64,000 nt of DNA. It comes from Endotrypanum monterogeii (taxonomy: Eukaryota; Euglenozoa; Kinetoplastea; Trypanosomatida; Trypanosomatidae). The position numbers and the translations under genes are program-made. This document shows, in pieces, positions 63,063 through 64,000 of this stretch (positions are counted from its first letter, which is position 1; every line of letters begins with the position of its first letter). Under the pieces are notes generated by a model. It did not search any database. It was not told the origin of the DNA and saw only the letters and a program-made list of their open reading frames with translations. The DNA lies in NCBI GenBank assembly GCA_000333855.2, contig CM007314.1:1219023-1283022 (forward strand). The letters are read 5' to 3'.

Positions 63063-64000
63063 CTGGGGAGAAGGGTAACTCTCTCCTTGCCTCGCTTTCC
63101 CTGGAGGTGAAATTATTCTCTGGACTGTTGCTTCCGCATGTATTTTTGCTGCCTTCTTTTCGCCTCCTTTTTGCCTAGACCCATGTACACTACGAGCGTT
63201 ATGGAGGGTACATGCGCCTTTCTCAGCTATCACCTCGCGTGACATTTGTGGCTTCTTTTTCTTCCAAACAGATGATGCTTTGTATAGGTTATCGTTGTAT
63301 CGTCATCTTAGCCACAGTTTTTTTTTTAAATTTCTCGTGTGTGTGTTTTTTTTTCCATCAAACGTTTTTTTTTTTTGCGGCTACATCGTTCATTCTCTGG
63401 CGGGGTGTAGAGTTCCGCAGTGGATACATACGTACATAAATCTATATAGCTCTAGATATGTATGTATGTATGTATGCTCTCTCTTGTAAGTTTTCTATCC
63501 GCCTGTCTTTTGTCTTTTCGTTGGAGGGGCTGGCTTGCACAGATTTTATATGTAGAATAAAAAGGAGGAGGAGATGCTGCAAAAAAAAAAAACATGTGCG
63601 TGCGAGTGACCTCAATGTGGAGCTGCTGATCAACAGAGGATCGCCCTGATCTTAAGGCTTTCGTACCGATCAATGACTGACAGGGAAGCAAAAAAAAAAA
63701 TGAGGTGTGAGTGGGTACCTTCTTGTTATATCACTGGGCTTCTACACTGTTGCGAGTTTACCAGTGCGCGGCTGCTGCTTTATACGGCACTTTCGCTGAT
63801 TGCTACCCCGCTGTTTCACATTTCATGTATTTATGAGTCCTTTTTTCTCGATGGTAAAAAAAAAGTTTAAATCTCTGCTTCATGTCATTGGGCGAGCCTT
63901 CCTCCACTTCAAACTTGTTTGGCAATATTCCTCACCATTCTCTCCCGATTTCTTTGTTACCTCTCTGTCTCCGCTTTCCCTTGTTCACTCCACAGTCTGC
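63063..64000. other. 3' spacer
   Basis: Probable 3' UTR of the 1035-aa gene and leader of the next; T-runs at 63320-63380 and (TATG)n at 63458-63475. No gene is seen. Confidence 0.6.

Overview
The window is nuclear DNA of a trypanosomatid (Kinetoplastea: Trypanosomatidae). The evidence is: intronless genes arranged head-to-tail on one strand over tens of kilobases; a pyrimidine tract followed by an AG splice acceptor shortly upstream of most start codons, as expected for spliced-leader trans-splicing; UTR-rich spacers full of mono- and dinucleotide repeats; and kinetoplastid-type genes, notably a catalytically dead AdoMetDC prozyme and a soluble HMG-CoA reductase with a mitochondrial-type leader. 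From memory, the set prozyme / ValRS / HMGR / GluRS matches a syntenic block on T. brucei chromosome 6 and Leishmania chromosome 30; I could not check this. Genus cannot be fixed from the sequence alone.

Layout: from about 2.9 to 42.9 kb all supported genes lie on the minus strand. In transcription order (right to left) they are two small probable mitochondrial proteins, a 412-aa putative mitochondrial protein, an FKBP15/WAFL-like protein, ribosomal protein eS26, HMG-CoA reductase, a small RRM protein, an MNS1-like flagellar TPH protein, a 315-aa unknown, TRAP-beta, a 235-aa unknown, valyl-tRNA synthetase and the AdoMetDC prozyme. From about 46.7 to 63.1 kb all supported genes lie on the plus strand: glutamyl-tRNA synthetase, a DHX37/Dhr1-type DEAH helicase, an ankyrin-repeat protein, a Spo7/CNEP1R1-like two-TM protein, a Shewanella-like PPP phosphatase and a 1035-aa unknown. 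The interval 42.9-46.7 kb is therefore a divergent strand-switch region, the expected Pol II initiation zone. It carries two poly-G tracts and possible decayed coding sequence.

The most unusual non-genic features are a roughly 10-kb stretch with no supported gene (8.9-18.9 kb), a 469-bp tandem repeat interrupted by an assembly gap (14.4-15.4 kb), and a near-identical 319-bp dispersed repeat (1.70-2.02 and 16.20-16.52 kb). The genes are mainly housekeeping: translation (two tRNA synthetases, eS26), ribosome biogenesis (DHX37), ER translocation and probably lipid control (TRAP-beta, Spo7-like), isoprenoid and polyamine metabolism (HMGR, prozyme) and the flagellum (MNS1-like). They share transcription, not an operon-like function. 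Starts were taken at the first ATG after the likely splice acceptor; longer frames opening at TTG or GTG were trimmed.
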